From assembly GCA_016935595.1 (NCBI GenBank), contig JAFGQQ010000052.1:1-8892 (forward strand): 8,892 nt of DNA, written 5' to 3'. Source of the DNA: Bacteroidales bacterium. Its GTDB lineage: Bacteria > Bacteroidota > Bacteroidia > Bacteroidales > UBA10428. This document shows, one piece after another, positions 8,330-8,892 of the stretch. Each line of letters starts with the position of its first letter. The first letter of the stretch is position 1. The notes beneath the pieces were generated by a model, which saw nothing but the letters and a program-made list of their open reading frames with translations, searched no databases and was not told the origin of the DNA. The translations under genes were made by a program, and so were the position numbers.

Positions 8330-8892
8330 TTATTTTTTAATTATTTTTTCGACATAGAGTTTTCCTTTTATATCTTCAATAGAAATAAAATATAAGCCAG
8401 GCATTAAGCTACCAGAATATACCTGGTTATCCGGGTTTATGTTTTTTTCTATTGTTTTGCCGGCAATATTACTAATATTAAAGCTTTGAATTTGAATGTT
8501 ATCAGATATTTTAAATGTATCGGTAAATGGATTTGGAAAAATTATACTATTTTGGTTACGGGAAGAATTATAAACTTCATTTATTGTTTCTGTTGTATTA
8601 ACAAGAAGTTCAATTTCTTTTGTTCCGCAGGAGGTAATTACTTCGCATCTCAATATTTCGGCAGTTTCTCCCCAATTAAGGGTAATCTGGCCTGAGTCAT
8701 TGGACTGCACCACTGTAATGGTTTCAGGAATATCCCAATTATAAACCGCTCCTTCCATATAAGGAATAGAATATTCTAAATTATCTTCATTGCTTATTAC
8801 AATTTGTTTTCCTTCAATAGTTAAATAATCAATGTTTGAATATACCCTGATATAATCAACTTCAAGGGTTTGTGGAAAGACTGTATTTGCAT
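8330..8892 (-). CDS. C-terminal end of secreted GH16-type beta-glucanase with PKD-like and T9SS sorting domains (partial)
   Basis: The frame is open to the right edge, so the protein starts outside the window. 186 residues are visible. An internal ATG at 8758 is not the real start, because the same frame continues upstream of it without a stop. The first visible residues contain FPQTLEVDYIRVY, the typical last strand of GH16 laminarinase/beta-glucanase domains. Visible residues about 20-100 resemble the PKD-like modules common in Bacteroidota secreted enzymes (YNWDIPETITVV, then ITLNWG, then SCGTKEIELLV). Residues about 115-186 are a T9SS type A sorting domain (IIFPNPF, NISNIAGKTI, LMPGLYFISI, ending EKIIKK). 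The expected role is endo-cleavage of beta-1,3- or mixed-linked glucan outside the cell. The catalytic GH16 motif (ExDxxE) is not in view, so the GH16 call rests on the terminal strand and the neighbours. It ends 2 nt before the GH3 gene. Confidence 0.75.
   Translation of the reverse strand, partial: ANTVFPQTLEVDYIRVYSNIDYLTIEGKQIVISNEDNLEYSIPYMEGAVYNWDIPETITVVQSNDSGQITLNWGETAEILRCEVITSCGTKEIELLVNTTETINEVYNSSRNQNSIIFPNPFTDTFKISDNIQIQSFNISNIAGKTIEKNINPDNQVYSGSLMPGLYFISIEDIKGKLYVEKIIKK
8333..8548 (-). other. Type IX secretion system C-terminal sorting domain
   Basis: This encodes the last ~72 residues of the GH16-type protein. It has the pattern of the T9SS type A domain: a PNPF motif after a short linker, a central N-I-x-G-K segment, a P-G-L-Y-F-I-S-I strand, and a basic end (KIIKK). 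In this family the domain directs a periplasmic intermediate through the T9SS translocon and is then removed. It implies that the enzyme is released or anchored at the cell surface, and that the host has a T9SS. Confidence 0.88.

Larger units (their letters stand above)
1..8892 (-). other. Five-gene glucan-utilisation operon (both ends outside window)
   Basis: All five genes lie on the minus strand, with gaps of 2, 1, 10 and 6 nt (8328-8329, 6053, 4477-4486, 3169-3174). There is no room for an internal promoter or terminator between genes. The start regions are A/T-rich without a Shine-Dalgarno motif (e.g. AATATTTATT before 4476), as is usual in Bacteroidota. The 1-2 nt gaps suggest translational coupling. 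Gene content is consistent with breakdown of a beta-1,3-glucan. A SusC/SusD-type uptake pair and a regulator would be expected to the right. Confidence 0.8.

Noticed and set aside
8330..8758. A 142-residue stand-alone protein starting at the ATG at 8758
   Set aside because: The frame continues without a stop to the window edge, and the extra residues include the conserved last strand of a GH16 domain. It is the end of a larger protein.
1..8892. CRISPR array, tRNA/rRNA, insertion sequence, riboswitch or terminator
   Set aside because: No direct repeat series, transposase motif or RNA-like structure was seen. Coding sequence fills the window with gaps of at most 10 nt.

Overview
The window is one dense, single-direction gene block on the minus strand of an AT-rich genome. 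Bacteroidota is the likely source. The evidence is a type IX secretion (T9SS) C-terminal sorting domain, Bacteroidota-style lipoprotein glycosidases, gene junctions of only 1-10 nt, and A/T-rich start regions without Shine-Dalgarno motifs. T9SS points to a free-living, possibly aquatic, member of the phylum rather than a typical gut Bacteroides, but the genus cannot be told from this sequence.

In transcription order (right to left) the genes are: (1) 8892-8330, the C-terminal end of a secreted GH16-type beta-glucanase with a PKD-like module and a T9SS sorting domain, cut by the window edge; (2) 8327-6054, a complete GH3 beta-glucosidase lipoprotein; (3) 6052-4487, a complete sugar-porter MFS permease with an unusual ~65-residue periplasmic insert; (4) 4476-3175, a complete clan GH-A glycosidase lipoprotein with an Ig-like C-terminus, possibly GH158; (5) 3168-1, a very large open frame (1056 codons, no stop before the window edge) that looks like a GH94-related inverting phosphorylase, best guess GH149 beta-1,3-glucan phosphorylase. 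The junctions are 2, 1, 10 and 6 nt, so the five genes almost certainly form one operon. Its promoter lies to the right of the window and its end to the left.

Together they read as a beta-1,3-glucan (laminarin-like) utilisation operon. The GH16 enzyme would cut the polysaccharide outside the cell. The GH158-like and GH3 lipoproteins would shorten the fragments at the outer membrane or in the periplasm. The permease would carry glucose or short oligosaccharides across the inner membrane. The phosphorylase, which has no signal peptide, would convert imported oligosaccharides to glucose-1-phosphate in the cytoplasm. The beta-1,3 assignment rests on the GH16 terminus plus the candidate GH158 and GH149 assignments. 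It is an inference, not a direct reading. No SusC/SusD pair, regulator, RNA gene, mobile element or CRISPR array is present, and there is no intergenic stretch longer than 10 nt.
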